Below are positions 5,649-6,907 of a stretch of DNA of 6,907 bases, piece by piece. Location: contig JAMPYE010000228.1 in the NCBI GenBank assembly GCA_023700825.1, positions 1 through 6,907 of the forward strand, given 5' to 3'. The notes beneath the pieces were generated by a model. The model was not told the origin of the DNA. It ran no database searches and saw nothing but the letters and a program-made list of their open reading frames with translations. Every line of letters starts with the position of its first letter. Within the stretch, counting starts at the first letter, position 1. The stretch comes from Thermoanaerobaculia bacterium. Its GTDB lineage: Bacteria; Acidobacteriota; Thermoanaerobaculia; Gp7-AA8. Position numbers and translations under genes: made by a program.

Positions 5649-6907
5649 ATGTTCGAGCGTCGGCGCGAGATCGTCTCCTGGGGCTTCTACGATTTCGCCA
5701 ACTCGGCCTTCACGACGCTCGTCGTGACGTTCATCTTCAGCAGCTACTTCACCTCGGTCGTCGCAAGCGACCCGATGCGGGGCGCGGTGCTCTGGTCGCG
5801 GGCCGTCAACATCTCCGCGATTCTCGTCGCCGTGCTGATGCCGCTGCTCGGCGCGATCGCGGACTACTCCGGGCGCAAGAAGCTCTTCCTCGCCTTCTGC
5901 ACCGTTCTCTGCGCGAGCTTCACCTCCCTTCTCTTCTTCGTGAAGCCGGGGATGGAGACGAGCGCCCTGATCTTCTTCATCGTCGCCAACGTCGGCTACG
6001 AGGCGAGCTACGTCTTCTACAACGCCTTCCTGCCGGAGATCTCGACCTCCGACACGATCGGCCGGGTGTCGGGATTCGGGCAGGGGCTCGGTTACGTCGG
6101 CGGGCTCCTCTGCCTTCTCGTCGCACTCGGAATGATCCGCGGCTGGGTGCCGACGGAGGCCCATTTCGCCGTCCGCGCGACGAACATCCTCGTCGCCGCC
6201 TGGTTCGTCGTCTTCGCTGTCCCGATCTTTCTCTTCGTCGAGGAACGCCGCCCCGAAGGGCAGCACTCGATCCTCCAGGCGACGCGCGCGGCATTCGGGC
6301 GCCTTGCAGGAACGGCACGGCAGTTTCGCCGCTTCCGCGAGGCGGCGAAGCTCCTCGTCGCGAGAATGATCTACAACGACGGCCTCGTGACGGTCTTCTC
6401 TTTCGCCGCGATCTACGCGGGAGCCGTCTTCGGAATGCAGACCGACGCGATCATCGTCATGGGGCTGGTGCTCAACGTCGTCTCCGGGATCGGCTCCTGG
6501 GTCTTTGGGCCGATCAACGACCGGATCGGCGGAAAGAAGACGATCACGATCACCCTCCTTGCGCTCCTGGTGGCGACCGTGCTCGGCGCGGGCGCGAAGA
6601 CGGTGGCGGTCTTCTGGGTGGCAGCAATCATCCTTGGGCTGATGATCGGCCCGAACCAGGCGGCGAGCCGCAGCCTGCTCGGCGTCTTCGTGCCACCCGA
6701 GAAGCACGCGGAGTTTTTCGGGTTCTTCGCGTTCTCGGGCCGCCTCGCCTCCGTACTCGGCCCGCTTGCCTACGGCACGGTGCTTCAGACGACGGGAAGC
6801 CACCGCTGGGCGATGGCCTCGATCGGCGTCTTCTTCGTGGTCGGACTCGCGCTGCTGACGACGGTCGACGAAAGGAAGGGCATCGAACTTGGCGCCGGGA
6901 CGGCGAG
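5649..6907 (+). CDS. MFS transporter, UMF1 / Atg22-like family (3' end cut by window)
   Basis: 419 residues are visible with no stop before the right edge, close to the usual length of about 420-450, so little is missing. It is an inner-membrane secondary transporter with about 12 hydrophobic segments in two halves. Family-diagnostic motifs are seen: SWGFYDFANSAF at 10-21 (bacterial UMF1 and fungal Atg22 proteins start this way), FYNAFLPEI at 123-131, GQGLGYVGG at 144-152, and M-I-Y-N-D-G at 240-245. MFS motif A appears in both halves, as G-A-I-A-D-Y-S-G-R-K-K at 68-78 and G-P-I-N-D-R-I-G-G-K-K at 287-297. Fungal Atg22 is implicated in vacuolar amino-acid efflux; the substrate of bacterial members is mostly unknown, so none is assigned. 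It is transcribed divergently from the export operon. No Shine-Dalgarno precedes the ATG, and no upstream in-frame start is better. Confidence 0.92.
   Translation, partial: MFERRREIVSWGFYDFANSAFTTLVVTFIFSSYFTSVVASDPMRGAVLWSRAVNISAILVAVLMPLLGAIADYSGRKKLFLAFCTVLCASFTSLLFFVKPGMETSALIFFIVANVGYEASYVFYNAFLPEISTSDTIGRVSGFGQGLGYVGGLLCLLVALGMIRGWVPTEAHFAVRATNILVAAWFVVFAVPIFLFVEERRPEGQHSILQATRAAFGRLAGTARQFRRFREAAKLLVARMIYNDGLVTVFSFAAIYAGAVFGMQTDAIIVMGLVLNVVSGIGSWVFGPINDRIGGKKTITITLLALLVATVLGAGAKTVAVFWVAAIILGLMIGPNQAASRSLLGVFVPPEKHAEFFGFFAFSGRLASVLGPLAYGTVLQTTGSHRWAMASIGVFFVVGLALLTTVDERKGIELGAGTA

Noticed and set aside
5643..6803. A 386-codon minus-strand frame opposite the MFS gene.
   Set aside because: It is extremely charged (runs of D, E, R, H) without family features, while the plus strand encodes a hydrophobic transporter with UMF1 motifs.

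Overview
The window reads as chromosomal DNA from a high-G+C (roughly two thirds by eye), Gram-negative-type bacterium. The two-membrane inference rests on a lipoprotein periplasmic adaptor followed by the start of what looks like an RND pump. The gene style (ABC permease fused to an M1-peptidase-like domain, next to RND efflux genes) recalls Acidobacteriota and similar environmental lineages, but that placement is inference and no marker gene is present. There are no tRNA, rRNA, CRISPR or insertion-sequence signals.

Positions 1-5295 hold one tightly packed minus-strand operon, read from right to left. It encodes an ABC ATPase (4402-5295), an ABC-2 permease carrying a large M1-aminopeptidase-like C-terminal domain (1778-4405), a second, short six-helix ABC-2 permease (1095-1781), an RND/HlyD-type lipoprotein adaptor (25-1098), and the first nine codons of a probable RND inner-membrane pump (1-28, cut by the window edge). 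All four junctions are 4-base stop/start overlaps (GTGA or ATGA), so the five proteins are probably translationally coupled. The likely product is a two-permease ABC exporter made together with a tripartite-type efflux adaptor and pump. The substrate cannot be read from the sequence.

Positions 5296-5648 are a divergent intergenic stretch. It contains a candidate -10 box for the operon and what looks like the decayed 3' end of a short-chain dehydrogenase/reductase gene on the minus strand.

Positions 5649-6907 carry a plus-strand MFS transporter of the UMF1/Atg22-like family, which runs off the right edge without a stop.

The points most worth a second look are the M1-like domain without a visible HExxH zinc site, fused to a permease and probably periplasmic; the co-transcription of ABC and RND export parts; and the SDR remnant. 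I found no clear case for a wholly new system.
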